Part shown: piece after piece, positions 1 through 7,581 of the stretch
Position numbering within the stretch: position 1 is the first letter of the stretch
Layout: each line of letters begins with the position of its first letter
Source of the DNA: Prevotellaceae bacterium
Lineage (GTDB): Bacteria > Bacteroidota > Bacteroidia > Bacteroidales > Paludibacteraceae
Length of the DNA stretch: 16,142 nt
Assembly (NCBI GenBank): GCA_031290375.1
Contig: JAITNR010000102.1
Coordinates: 1-16,142, forward strand
Direction: 5' to 3'
Program-made: the position numbers and the translations under genes
The notes under the pieces: model-generated
Told to the model about the DNA's origin: nothing
Seen by the model: the letters and a program-made list of their open reading frames with translations, nothing else
Database searches by the model: none

Positions 1-1917
1 TTGCGGCTGCCTCAACTCACTACCGAGCAGCGGGACAATATAACAGATGCTGCCTTTAAAGCCAATGCTTTGGCAAAAGGGCTTACCATTTATAATATGA
101 CGCTCAATTGCGTGCAATATTGGGACAATACCAAATGGACAGGAATAGGTTGCCCTGCAACAATAGCAACGGCAGCTGACATCACTGCCGCTGATGCAGC
201 AGTATGCGAGGGCAACAGTGCCACATTGACTGCTTCCAGCAGCATTGCAGGAGCAGTTTTTAGATGGTATGACTCACAGACTTCTACTGCAATTTTATCA
301 ACAGGTTCGAGTTTTACTACTCCTGTATTGAATGCGAGTATCACTTATTACGTCAGTGTTTCGAGCGGCATTATTGACGAAAATTTGCCCGGAAACAGAA
401 AGGCTGTTACTGTTACTGTTGCAGCCATACCCGCTGCACCTGCCGAGATTGCTATGTCTTCGCCATTTCCTGAAGGCGGAAGCTGCAGACTGACGGCTAC
501 AGAAGTTGCAGGTGCCACAAGTTATATTTGGACTTTGGCTAACGGACTGACAACAAACGCATTCGCAGGACAGACAGGCGAAACTTCAAGCAATAGCATT
601 ACCGTTACAGGCAATACCTTTGGCAATTATGAAGTTTCGGTAAAGGCAAAAAACATCTGTGAGAGTGCTGCAACAACGGCTAATGTCAAGGTAGATATAA
701 ATCCTAACAGCGGCTATGGCAGTACACCGTCCGGTACGTGGAAATTTTACGGTCAGCGTTGTTTTGACATTGCCGTTACCGACCAGACCGCAAACTACGG
801 TTCTCACATTAATACAGACGGTTGGCGCAAAAATCACAGGACAGATTTCAGTGTAACTCCTATTCCCTCACAGTCGTATCCGCAAACGGGAACACTTGCC
901 AACACGCACACATATACATTTGTTCCCGGTGCCACAATTACCAACCTGAGATTTACATACATTGATGCAACAGGCAAAGTGATAGATGGCGACCTTACTC
1001 CGCAGGGAAATTACAGCGGTACAGTTTCAGCAGGAACACAGTGTTCTGTAACGGTAAAATACAGAGAAACTTTGAATCAGGATGCTGTTAATTTGCTTGC
1101 TACGGCGGCACTGAGAGCGGATTTGTATGCTGTTTATACTTACGCAGGAACAGAACGTATAACCAAATTGAAAGTATATGTTCAGGATGCCGTTTGCAGC
1201 GGTGCTTTGATGAAGCCAAGCACCAACGAAAATCCTCAGTGGATGGCTATAATGGCTTACAACCTTGGAGCAGACAAAGCACTGGATTTTAATCAGCAAA
1301 AAACATATCTTCCAACAAGTAATGCCAACCCCGCTACTTGGGGAGATACATATCAATGGGGACGTTACAGGATAGACGATACATATTATCTTCGTACCAG
1401 TTCTGCCACAACAGCAACCGCTTCTGCGTTTGACGCTAATGGACAACCTACGGCTGTCGGAGCGGTAAACTACTTTATTAAAGGCAATCCAACCTATGGT
1501 AATGATTGGCGCACTACTCCGAATGATGCACTTTGGCAGGATAATACTACAAAAAACAATCCCTGTCCTGCAGGCTGGCGTATGCCGTCTGAAACCCTGT
1601 TTAAGCAACTTATTGATGCTACCGATAACCAGTGGGTCTGGAGCAACAGCAATACAAAAGGGTACGAGGTTCATCCTGAAGGCGGTATTTTTGCATCGTC
1701 TCCAATGACCCTGTATCTCACGGCTACGAACAGAAGAGGCACTGACGGTTCTTTTGCCGACCTTTATAATGGCTATGGCTACTATTGGACTACTACTCCT
1801 GTTACTAGTAGTACCAGTGCAAGAGTATTAGAATTTACCAGTGCTATCGCTCCGAAAATGAGTAATCTTGCGCGTTCCACAGGTACTGCGGTGCGTTGTG
1901 TAATAATAGACTATTAA
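1..1917 (+). CDS. Ig-like/FISUMP-domain surface protein, 5' end missing
   Basis: This frame is open from the first base for 638 codons. The first codon is TTG, but the protein begins mid-domain (RLPQLTTEQRDNI, then GLTIYNMTLNCVQYWDNTKW), a module seen near the start of Bacteroidetes surface proteins. The real start and signal peptide therefore probably lie upstream of the window. An Ig-like module spans about residues 65-122 (VCEGNSATLTA, then FRWYDS, ending TYYVSV). A PKD/Ig-like module spans about 143-232 (SYIWTLANG, ITVTG). A FISUMP (C-type-lectin-like) domain runs from about 405 to the end, with QWMAIMAYNLGA, YQWGRY, NNPCPAGWRMP (519-529), GYYWTTTP and a final AVRCV (630-634). Family knowledge suggests an exported or cell-surface adhesin-like protein; the ligand is unknown. 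The FISUMP domain is full length, unlike that of the next gene. A strong terminator hairpin follows the stop. Confidence 0.85.
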   Translation: MRLPQLTTEQRDNITDAAFKANALAKGLTIYNMTLNCVQYWDNTKWTGIGCPATIATAADITAADAAVCEGNSATLTASSSIAGAVFRWYDSQTSTAILSTGSSFTTPVLNASITYYVSVSSGIIDENLPGNRKAVTVTVAAIPAAPAEIAMSSPFPEGGSCRLTATEVAGATSYIWTLANGLTTNAFAGQTGETSSNSITVTGNTFGNYEVSVKAKNICESAATTANVKVDINPNSGYGSTPSGTWKFYGQRCFDIAVTDQTANYGSHINTDGWRKNHRTDFSVTPIPSQSYPQTGTLANTHTYTFVPGATITNLRFTYIDATGKVIDGDLTPQGNYSGTVSAGTQCSVTVKYRETLNQDAVNLLATAALRADLYAVYTYAGTERITKLKVYVQDAVCSGALMKPSTNENPQWMAIMAYNLGADKALDFNQQKTYLPTSNANPATWGDTYQWGRYRIDDTYYLRTSSATTATASAFDANGQPTAVGAVNYFIKGNPTYGNDWRTTPNDALWQDNTTKNNPCPAGWRMPSETLFKQLIDATDNQWVWSNSNTKGYEVHPEGGIFASSPMTLYLTATNRRGTDGSFADLYNGYGYYWTTTPVTSSTSARVLEFTSAIAPKMSNLARSTGTAVRCVIIDY

Positions 1918-1957
1918 CCTGAATTTTAGATAAGCAAACAGATAACTTATTGATTTT

Positions 1958-2010
1958 ATTAGTGTATTAGCGGCAGAATTATAATATTTAGCCGCTAATG
2001 CACTAATTTT
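1958..2010 (+). terminator. Long hairpin terminator after the FISUMP surface protein
   Basis: ATTAGTGTATTAGCGGC (1958-1974) pairs with GCCGCTAATGCACTAAT (1991-2007) over 17 positions with one G-U pair, leaving a 16-base AT loop. TTT follows the stem directly. It lies 40 bases after the stop at 1917 and should end that transcript, separating it from the short FISUMP cassette at 2107. Confidence 0.8.
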
Positions 2011-2026
2011 AATTAAAAGGCTACGA

Positions 2027-2040
2027 CCCGCAATGACGAA
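2027..2040. repeat. Left copy of a 14-bp inverted repeat flanking the FISUMP cassette
   Basis: CCCGCAATGACGAA here is the exact reverse complement of TTCGTCATTGCGGG at 2864-2877. The pair brackets the 2107-2697 gene and its terminator. The core (GCAATGACG) also appears in the REP-like element at about 10466. It may therefore be a dispersed intergenic repeat and not a mobile-element end. Confidence 0.55.
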
Positions 2041-2106
2041 TACAATTCTCACAATTCTCAGAATTTACAGACCCAAACATGTCAATTATGAAAATTCTGA
2101 AATTAT

Positions 2107-2697
2107 GTGAAAAATAAATTTGCACAATCAAAAAATTATATCTACCCTTGCACCCTATTTTTTGAAGATATTAACAATCCTTGTCCTGCCGGTTTTCGCG
2201 TTCCTACTCAGCACGAATGGGCGTTGATAGGTAATGAAGGTGGCAATTCTGCTTCCGTATCTGCCGATTACTTCAGCACCTCACTTGCCGGTAGTACTCC
2301 TAAATTTTACACCACTTGGGTTCCTGTCAAAAACGCTAAGGTGAACAACTCATGGAATAGCGGCACTAACGAAGATAACAATTACTCCGACCTTTGCGGT
2401 TACGCACTGTGCAAGGCAAGTGATTGGAACAGTGCTGATGCCGGTTACAAGGACAGTAGCCTGAGCCTTGCTGCCGAAGGTGCCCCCGAACCGCTCATGT
2501 TTATGTCTGCCGCCGGTATCCGCCCTACAGTGGTAGTGTGTAACTACACGGGGGGCAGCGGCTACTATTGGAGCATTACGGCCAATAATGATGGCTACTA
2601 CGGTCATATCATGTACTTCTACAGTAGCAACGTGAGCGTGAACTACCACAGCGTTCGCGCGTACGGTATGAGAGTGTTCGTTGTGTCGCAGAGGTAA
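2107..2697 (+). CDS. Short FISUMP C-terminal cassette, candidate DGR target protein
   Basis: This is a 196-residue frame with a GTG start, the only start possible before the conserved domain because a stop lies at 2098. It holds only the C-terminal half of a FISUMP domain: NNPCPAGFRVPTQHEW (residues 23-38), FMSAAGIRP (about 134-142) and GYYWS (153-157), then a Tyr/Ser/Asn-rich tail ending GMRVFVVSQR. There is no signal peptide, and the WM-NLGA/QWGRY half seen in the neighbouring paralog is missing. It is either a truncated relic or a cassette that provides the variable C-terminus of a surface protein. From about 2584 to 2655 almost every non-conserved codon ends in C or T and could derive from AAC/AAT. 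That is the mark of an adenine-mutagenised variable region of a diversity-generating retroelement. No reverse transcriptase or template repeat lies in the window. The FISUMP assignment is solid; expression and DGR status are inference. Confidence 0.6.
   Translation: MKNKFAQSKNYIYPCTLFFEDINNPCPAGFRVPTQHEWALIGNEGGNSASVSADYFSTSLAGSTPKFYTTWVPVKNAKVNNSWNSGTNEDNNYSDLCGYALCKASDWNSADAGYKDSSLSLAAEGAPEPLMFMSAAGIRPTVVVCNYTGGSGYYWSITANNDGYYGHIMYFYSSNVSVNYHSVRAYGMRVFVVSQR
2115..2122 (+). promoter_or_regulatory. -7-like element inside the 5' end of the FISUMP cassette frame
   Basis: TAAATTTG matches the Bacteroidetes -7 consensus TAnnTTTG and is followed by CA. No TTTG lies 19 bases upstream. It sits just inside the GTG-initiated frame. 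If used, transcription would begin after the GTG, leaving no usable ATG before the domain. This supports the view that the 5' end of this gene is not an ordinary gene start. Confidence 0.3.
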
Positions 2698-2718
2698 ATC
2701 CTTAAGCTTCTTTGAGGG

Positions 2719-2751
2719 CTATAAGGGCATTAGCCTTTAAAGCCCTTATAG
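2719..2751 (+). other. Perfect 10-bp stem-loop just after the FISUMP cassette
   Basis: CTATAAGGGC (2719-2728) and GCCCTTATAG (2742-2751) are perfect inverted repeats around a 13-base loop, starting 22 bases after the stop codon. No T-run follows (GAAACACTG), so it does not look like an intrinsic terminator; a true one follows at 2783. In characterised DGRs a hairpin or cruciform lies just downstream of the variable region and aids mutagenic homing. This placement fits that role, but the role is inferred. Confidence 0.6.
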
Positions 2752-2782
2752 GAAACACTGACAACAACAATATTTTTCCTCG

Positions 2783-2821
2783 AAAATCGGACAACCTTGA
2801 AGGGGGTTGTCCGGTTTTTTT
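2783..2821 (+). terminator. Intrinsic terminator after the FISUMP cassette
   Basis: CGGACAACC (2788-2796) pairs perfectly with GGTTGTCCG (2805-2813) around an 8-base loop. An A-run lies before the stem and seven T residues after it, so the helix can extend by A-T pairs. This is a textbook rho-independent terminator for plus-strand transcription from the cassette. Confidence 0.9.
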
Positions 2822-2863
2822 ATTGTATTTTTTAATGATTATCCCTATAACGTCCTAAAAACG

Positions 2864-2877
2864 TTCGTCATTGCGGG
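2864..2877. repeat. Right copy of the 14-bp inverted repeat
   Basis: TTCGTCATTGCGGG is the exact inverted partner of 2027-2040. A diverged 40-base stretch shared with the 10.9-kb gap (29 of 40 positions identical to 10874-10913) begins 23 bases further on, at 2901. This part of the gene-free stretch 2698-3028 is therefore repeat-derived. Confidence 0.5.
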
Positions 2878-2965
2878 CTTATTTTATTTCATTTTGGTAT
2901 AATACAGCGCAATGTACCCCATTATTCATTGGTAACAGTGCCTCAAAAAAGTTTTAGCCTTTCAC

Positions 2966-3000
2966 CAAAAAAGCCACTCAGAATTTGAGCAGCTTTTTTT
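2966..3000. terminator. Bidirectional terminator between convergent genes
   Basis: AGCCACTCA (2972-2980) pairs with TGAGCAGCT (2986-2994) over nine positions including two G-U pairs, around a 5-base loop. An A-run precedes it and a T-run follows it on the plus strand, so it can stop transcription in both directions. It most likely ends the minus-strand lipoprotein gene whose stop codon is at 3029. Confidence 0.85.
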
Positions 3001-3028
3001 CTGTTAAGCAAGTTACTGTTTTGCTTAC

Positions 3029-3220
3029 TTACTTAACTGCTTCCGTAGGAACTTCTTCAACTGGAGTAATAGTTGTATCACCAACAAGTTCAACAACAGC
3101 AGTGTCTCCTGCTATTGAAGTAGAGTCTTGGGCTTCTTGATTGTTAGCGGCTTTGTTTCCACAAGCGGCAAATGACACTGCAACAACAGCGGTTGCGAAT
3201 AAAAATACTAATTTCTTCAT
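3029..3220 (-). CDS. Small putative lipoprotein
   Basis: The product has 63 residues. A lysine start (MKK), a hydrophobic stretch (LVFLFATAVVAVSF) and a lipobox AAC followed by Gly place the lipidated cysteine at about residue 20, so this is a type II signal peptide. The mature part is only about 44 residues, rich in Asp, Glu, Thr and Val with no Trp, Tyr or Phe, and looks unstructured and acidic. Small lipoproteins of this form are common in Bacteroidales and have no assigned function. The gene is monocistronic: a -7-like element lies about 50 bases upstream and a bidirectional terminator follows. The low-complexity mature chain could be a surface-exposed tether or simply an orphan peptide. 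Confidence 0.85.
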   Translation of the reverse strand: MKKLVFLFATAVVAVSFAACGNKAANNQEAQDSTSIAGDTAVVELVGDTTITPVEEVPTEAVK

Positions 3221-3269
3221 CTTTTCAATTTGTTAATTTATTAAAAAAGGATACTTAAAAATACTAATG

Positions 3270-3277
3270 CAAATTTA
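3270..3277 (-). promoter_or_regulatory. -7 element for the small lipoprotein gene
   Basis: CAAATTTA on the plus strand reads TAAATTTG on the minus strand, a full match to TAnnTTTG. It leaves a leader of about 40 bases before the ATG at 3220. A matching -33 TTTG at the usual 19-base spacing is not present; CAAA lies at 3292-3295, with only 14 bases between. Confidence 0.5.
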
Positions 3278-3387
3278 ATACTTTTTTTATTCAAAAATTA
3301 TTATTTTTTATTTTTTTTTAACTTTTTCATTTAGCTGTTTATCAATTAGTTATAAAAACAAAATCTATGAAAATACTCAAGATTTAA

Positions 3388-3846
3388 CTAAAATTTGGAT
3401 TTCATCTCCCTTTCAAACAACTTTTTTTCGGCAAATTTTTCATATTTCGTGTTAGAAATGCCAAAATTGCAAAATGGGAAAATAGAAATTCCACCCCTAT
3501 GAGTGAATAACCCTGTAACCTCTATATATTTCGGGTGCATCAACTCAATAAGGTCTTTCATAATAATATTTACACAATCCTCATGGAAAGCACCGTGATT
3601 CCTGAAACTGAAAAGATAGAGTTTTAGACTTTTGCTTTCCACCATTTTTTGTGCAGGAATATAACTGATTATGATTTTGGCAAAATCGGGCTGCCCTGTG
3701 ATAGGGCACAATGAGGTAAATTCAGGGCAGTCGAACTGTACCCAATAGTCGTTGTCTGAGTGTTTGTTGTCGAAAGTTTCAAGCACTTCTGGTGCATAGT
3801 CGGTTTTATATACGTTTTTTTTTCCCAACAGAGTTAAGTTTTCCAT
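3388..3846 (-). CDS. queF: NADPH-dependent 7-cyano-7-deazaguanine (preQ0) reductase
   Basis: This 152-residue protein matches the short, unimodular QueF class. The enzyme reduces the nitrile of preQ0 to the aminomethyl group of preQ1 in queuosine tRNA modification, in the cytoplasm. The active-site stretch FTSLCPITGQPDFA carries the nucleophile Cys47 and the acid Asp54. The family's NADPH-binding motif appears as ESKSLKLY (70-77). FHED (88-91) supplies the conserved His and Glu of the substrate pocket, and the C-terminal half has TGLFTHRGGISI. No key residue is missing and the length is normal. It starts 40 bases after the cardiolipin synthase stop on the same strand, so the two are probably cotranscribed. 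No preQ1 riboswitch is recognisable in that gap. Confidence 0.97.
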   Translation of the reverse strand: MENLTLLGKKNVYKTDYAPEVLETFDNKHSDNDYWVQFDCPEFTSLCPITGQPDFAKIIISYIPAQKMVESKSLKLYLFSFRNHGAFHEDCVNIIMKDLIELMHPKYIEVTGLFTHRGGISIFPFCNFGISNTKYEKFAEKKLFEREMKSKF

Positions 3847-3886
3847 TTTTTATATTCGTTTTATTTGGTTAAGGGGGTTATGATTT

Positions 3887-5320
3887 CTACAGAAGCGGGC
3901 TTAGCAATCTTGCCAGCGATTCCTTGAAGCGAGTCCATGTCTTGCGGTTTTTCCACATTTCAATAGGAATTTCATCACAATTTTCGGCATCGGCTTCAAA
4001 AGCCATACGCAGTTCTATTGCCGTATTTTTGTCATAAATAAAGGCATTTACCTCATAGTTCTGCTCGAAAGAGCGAATATCCATATTTGCTGTTCCCACA
4101 ATGCCAATCTCGTCGTCAACGGTTATTGCCTTGCTATGCAAAAAATTTTCCTTGTAATACAGAATCTTTACGCCTGCCTCCATAATTTTTATAAAATATG
4201 TACTGCTTGCGGAACTTGCCACCACCGTGTCGCTTCTGGCAGGTATCATCAAGCGCACGTCCACACCGCTAAGGGCAGCCATTTCCAAAGAGGTCAGAAG
4301 GCTGTCGGGGGGAAGAAAATAGGGCGTGTGAATGTATATGTTTTTCCTTGCGTTGCTAAAAACCGTGATTATACCTTGCAAAATCGCCTCCCAGTCAGAA
4401 TCGGGGCCCGAATGCACAATCTGTAGTACGTTAGATGGGAAAAGAGTCGGTTGCGGAAAATACTTTTTGTCGCTTATCAAGGTATTGCTGGCAAAATACC
4501 AGTCGTCTATAAAAAGGTTTTGCAAGCCGTGCACAACAGGTCCTTCAAGCCTTATTGACGTATCCCGCCATTTTCCAAGCCTGTTGCCTTTAACGTATCT
4601 GTCAGCTACATTTATTCCGCCGGTATAGCCCGCTTTGCCGTCAATTATAACGATTTTTCGATGATTTCGATAATTAATTTTGCCGTAGCCAAATTTGCGA
4701 TTTATGGGCAGAAAAGCCTGAACGGAAATGCCCGCATTTCGAAGCGATTCCTTATAAGAGTCAGACAGTCGAAAACTACCGAGATAGTCATAAATAACAC
4801 GAATTTTAACTCTTTCCTGAGCCTTTCGAATCAACAAAAGTCTCAGTTCATTGCCTATTTTGTCATCTTCAATAATGTAAAATTCAATGTGAATATGCTC
4901 TTTGGCAGCCTCAATGTCGGCAAACAGTCTGTTAAACGTTTCTTTACCGTTGGTTATGATTTGTATATTTGAATCAACGTATGGATACGCTCCACTGTTT
5001 TTGTAGAGCAGACGGGTGGTTTTTTGTATGTGTTTTGGAATGTCAGATATGGACAATTCTTTCAACCCCAAAGCATACTCAGGTTTTGCCTGTATTTTTT
5101 TTAGTCCCTGACGGGAAAAAATTTTATTGTACCGATAATCCCTTCCCACGAAATAGTAAAAAACCAAGCCCACAACAGGCAAAAAAATCAGGCATACAAT
5201 CCACGCTATCGCCTTTACAGGATTACGATTGTCAAGCAATACAACGGAAACAGATACTATCACTATATAGAAGTATGACAGTAACAGAAAATAATAGAGT
5301 ACCGAAAAAACTATTTCCAT
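3887..5320 (-). CDS. cls: Cardiolipin synthase (phospholipase D family)
   Basis: This is a 477-residue bacterial-type cardiolipin synthase, which joins two phosphatidylglycerols to make cardiolipin and glycerol at the inner membrane. Two N-terminal membrane segments (about 4-28 and 36-58) are followed by two phospholipase D motifs. HKD1 has His220, Lys222 and Asp227 (NHRKIVIIDGKAGYTGG); HKD2 has His395, Lys397 and Asp402 (LHSKAITVDDEIGIVGTANMD). The RDTSIRLEGP segment between them and the RSFEQNYEVNAF ending are typical of the family. Both catalytic motifs and the length (usual 470-510) are intact. It is followed after 40 bases by queF and preceded after 70 bases by the barrel-protein gene on the same strand, so a membrane/housekeeping transcript is possible. 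No clear promoter was seen directly upstream. Confidence 0.96.
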   Translation of the reverse strand: MEIVFSVLYYFLLLSYFYIVIVSVSVVLLDNRNPVKAIAWIVCLIFLPVVGLVFYYFVGRDYRYNKIFSRQGLKKIQAKPEYALGLKELSISDIPKHIQKTTRLLYKNSGAYPYVDSNIQIITNGKETFNRLFADIEAAKEHIHIEFYIIEDDKIGNELRLLLIRKAQERVKIRVIYDYLGSFRLSDSYKESLRNAGISVQAFLPINRKFGYGKINYRNHRKIVIIDGKAGYTGGINVADRYVKGNRLGKWRDTSIRLEGPVVHGLQNLFIDDWYFASNTLISDKKYFPQPTLFPSNVLQIVHSGPDSDWEAILQGIITVFSNARKNIYIHTPYFLPPDSLLTSLEMAALSGVDVRLMIPARSDTVVASSASSTYFIKIMEAGVKILYYKENFLHSKAITVDDEIGIVGTANMDIRSFEQNYEVNAFIYDKNTAIELRMAFEADAENCDEIPIEMWKNRKTWTRFKESLARLLSPLL

Positions 5321-5390
5321 CGAATTGAACCGATTAATTAATTAACAAAATGATTGAATATAATTTACAGTTTGTGCAGGATAACGTTTT

Positions 5391-6107
5391 TTAGTAGTTC
5401 CAAGTATATCCCAGCGTTATTCCAAAAGAGTAGTAGCCATCACAAAACTTGGATTCTCCCCCCTTTACAATATTGGCGTCTCTTTTAAAAGGAAACCCGT
5501 CCATATTGTTGGAAAAACTGTCCATTACTGCAAGGCGGCATGCAAATTCTACTCCAAGTACGACATTATCGTTCAAGTTGTGTTTATAGCCTGCTCCAAC
5601 AAGAACAACAGGCATATAAACCTGTAATTCACGGAAACGGTTGGCTACATCCGGATTACCCTTGTCATCAAATTTAACCTTACTGAAAGTACAGCCAGCC
5701 CCTGCAAAAAGATAGAATTTCAGGTCTTCCGAATACATAGTCCATGGAAAATATTCCACAGCCACATCAGGCTCCAAAAACATTGAATGGAAGGAGTAAT
5801 AGTTTCTGCTGCCCGAAAGTCTACCCTGCGTAAGACCAGCTTTAGCAGTAAAATTATCAGACAGAGAAATAGAATAATTTCCGTAAACGCAATAGTTTAT
5901 CTGATTTTTGGCGTTTTTGGAAAAAAATCCACCTTTTTCTATATCCCCAAAATAATAGTTAGGACCTGCTGATAGGGAGATGGTATGGGTATAAAATTGG
6001 TCGAATATTTTTTGAGTGCCAATTTGTGCCCGCAAATCAATGAACAACAACGATATGGCGATCACACATATAATATACTTTTTCATACAGACTGTATATT
6101 TATTCAT
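5391..6107 (-). CDS. Outer-membrane beta-barrel protein (DUF6089-like)
   Basis: The frame encodes 238 residues. The second Met (residue 8, at 6086) probably starts translation, because MKKYIICVIAISLLFIDLRAQ is then a normal signal peptide with cleavage after about LRAQ. The mature protein has alternating hydrophobic/polar strands typical of an 8-10-stranded porin-like barrel: HTISLSAGPNYYFGD, VYGNYSISLSDNFTAKAGL, FYLFAGAGCTFSKVKF, VVLVGAGYKHNLNDNVVLGVEF. It ends in YSFGITLGYTWNY, with the terminal aromatic residue expected for barrel insertion. The GPNYYFGD opening resembles the DUF6089 group of Bacteroidetes outer-membrane proteins; no substrate or partner is known. A -7-like element lies upstream at 6135. 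It could equally be placed in the general OmpW/opacity-type barrel class. Confidence 0.7.
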   Translation of the reverse strand: MNKYTVCMKKYIICVIAISLLFIDLRAQIGTQKIFDQFYTHTISLSAGPNYYFGDIEKGGFFSKNAKNQINYCVYGNYSISLSDNFTAKAGLTQGRLSGSRNYYSFHSMFLEPDVAVEYFPWTMYSEDLKFYLFAGAGCTFSKVKFDDKGNPDVANRFRELQVYMPVVLVGAGYKHNLNDNVVLGVEFACRLAVMDSFSNNMDGFPFKRDANIVKGGESKFCDGYYSFGITLGYTWNY

Positions 6108-6134
6108 AAACAGCGTTTGTTACAACGCAATGTG

Positions 6135-6142
6135 CAAAGTTA
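6135..6142 (-). promoter_or_regulatory. -7 element for the outer-membrane barrel gene
   Basis: CAAAGTTA on the plus strand reads TAACTTTG on the minus strand, matching TAnnTTTG and followed by C. The predicted start of transcription lies near 6125, upstream of both possible start codons. No clear -33 TTTG was found at 19 bases. Confidence 0.45.
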
Positions 6143-6273
6143 AGAAATTTTTACGAAAATTGTGTCAGTTTTTTTGATGTCACGCCCAAAAAAGTGGATA
6201 AATTTTGTTATGTTCTAAAAAAAGTGTACGGTTTTTGGGGACAAGACTGTCTGATGTTTCAACGCCCCCTTTC

Positions 6274-7581
6274 TTACTCGTTCACCGAACCATACAAATC
6301 AAACTCAGTGGCATCAATAATTTTCACATCATAAAAACTACCCGTATCAAGTTTCTGCTTATCAGCCCTTATTAAAACTTCGCCATCTACTTCGGGAGAG
6401 TCAAATTCGGTGCGCCCGATGTAAAATTCACCTTCTCTTTTGTCGATGATAACCTTTAAAGTCTGCCCTATTTTGCTTGCATTGATTTCGGCAGCAATTT
6501 TTTGTTGAACGCTCATAACCTCATTCACACGGCGTTCCTTATCCTCTTGCAAAATATTATCAGGATAATTTTTAAAGGCAAAAGTGCCTTCTTCATTAGA
6601 AAAAGCAAACGCTCCAAGTCGCTCAAAGCGTTGTGTTTGAACAAATTCAATCAGTTCGGCTACATCCTGTTCGGTTTCTTGAGGATGTCCGAGCAACATT
6701 GTTGTGCGCAAATGAACGTTCGGAACTTCCTGACGAATGTTTTTGAGCAGGTCGTATGTTTCTGATTTGGTGATATTTCGCCGCATAACTTTCAACATTT
6801 TGTCGCTGATATGCTGTAGGGCAATATCCAAATATCTGCAAACATTCTTCCGTTCACGCATAACTCTCAGAATATCAAGTGGAAATGCTACAGGATAGGC
6901 ATAATGCAAACGAACCCATTCCACTCCCTTGATATCCGAAATCTGCTCAACTAACTCACCAAGTTTAAATTCTTTATACCTGTCAAAGCCGTAATAACTC
7001 AAATCCTGCGCAATGAGTTGAAACTCCTTTGTCCCTGTGGCAACGAGTTTTTGTACCTCATTCACAATCTCCTCCATTGTTCGTGAGCGGTGTCGCCCTG
7101 TGATAATCGGAATGGCACAATACGAACAGGTTCTATTGCACCCCTCACTGATTTTGATGTATGCATAATGATTTGGAGTTGAGAGTGTTCTCTCGCTTTT
7201 CAAGTCTGCACGATACTCTCCACCAATCTCTTTAATGATGTCTGTATAATTGAATTTGCCGAAAAATTTATCTACTTCGGGTATTTCTGCCTGCAATTCG
7301 GCAGCATAACGTTCCGACAAGCAGCCCATTACAAAAAGTTTGCCTATTTTGCCTTGCTTTTTTTGTTTTGCCATCCGCAAAATTATATCAATGCTCTCCT
7401 CCTTTGCTGCTTGGATGAAACCACAGGTATTTATCACAACAACCTCGCCGTCAGGCTTGGGCGTATCGTGCCGCACTTCGTAGCCCAACGCTCCGAATTG
7501 CCGCATAAGCCGTTCGGTATCAACAAGATTTTTAGAACAACCAAGAGTAATAATATCCGCTTTTTTGGGTTCAAAATTCAT
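6274..7581 (-). CDS. rimO: Ribosomal protein S12 methylthiotransferase
   Basis: This 435-residue radical SAM enzyme adds a methylthio group to the conserved Asp of ribosomal protein S12. The N-terminal methylthiotransferase domain has its three auxiliary-cluster cysteines: Cys15 (TLGCSKNLVD), Cys53 (INTCGF) and Cys87 (VMGCLSERY). The radical SAM cluster motif is CNRTCSYC (Cys148, 152, 155), followed by IPIITGRHRSR. The SAM domain continues through LHYAYP, YLDIALQH and RTTMLLGHPQET. A C-terminal TRAM domain (about 370-432, GQTLKVIIDKREGEFYIGRTEFDSPE split by short loops) ends the protein. The LGCSKN signature and S12-specific TRAM length favour RimO over MiaB. Length is normal and no defect is visible. 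It stands alone on the minus strand, with a gene-free stretch on each side. Confidence 0.98.
   Translation of the reverse strand: MNFEPKKADIITLGCSKNLVDTERLMRQFGALGYEVRHDTPKPDGEVVVINTCGFIQAAKEESIDIILRMAKQKKQGKIGKLFVMGCLSERYAAELQAEIPEVDKFFGKFNYTDIIKEIGGEYRADLKSERTLSTPNHYAYIKISEGCNRTCSYCAIPIITGRHRSRTMEEIVNEVQKLVATGTKEFQLIAQDLSYYGFDRYKEFKLGELVEQISDIKGVEWVRLHYAYPVAFPLDILRVMRERKNVCRYLDIALQHISDKMLKVMRRNITKSETYDLLKNIRQEVPNVHLRTTMLLGHPQETEQDVAELIEFVQTQRFERLGAFAFSNEEGTFAFKNYPDNILQEDKERRVNEVMSVQQKIAAEINASKIGQTLKVIIDKREGEFYIGRTEFDSPEVDGEVLIRADKQKLDTGSFYDVKIIDATEFDLYGSVNE

Noticed and set aside
1027..1674. Minus-strand 215-codon frame
   Set aside because: It lies wholly inside the FISUMP surface protein, has no recognisable domain and is a reverse-frame shadow.
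1740..1917. Tail of the first FISUMP protein as a second DGR variable region
   Set aside because: The domain is homologous, but its variable codons are mostly ACT/AGT and Ala/Leu codons without the dense NNC/NNT pattern expected from AAY templates.
1918..2106. Frameshift link joining the two FISUMP frames into one broken gene
   Set aside because: A strong terminator and repeat lie between them, and both frames carry the same NNPCPAG segment, so they are paralogs and not halves of one gene.
3847..3886. preQ1 riboswitch in front of queF
   Set aside because: The 40-base gap lacks the C-rich loop/A-rich tail arrangement, and queF probably shares a transcript with cls.
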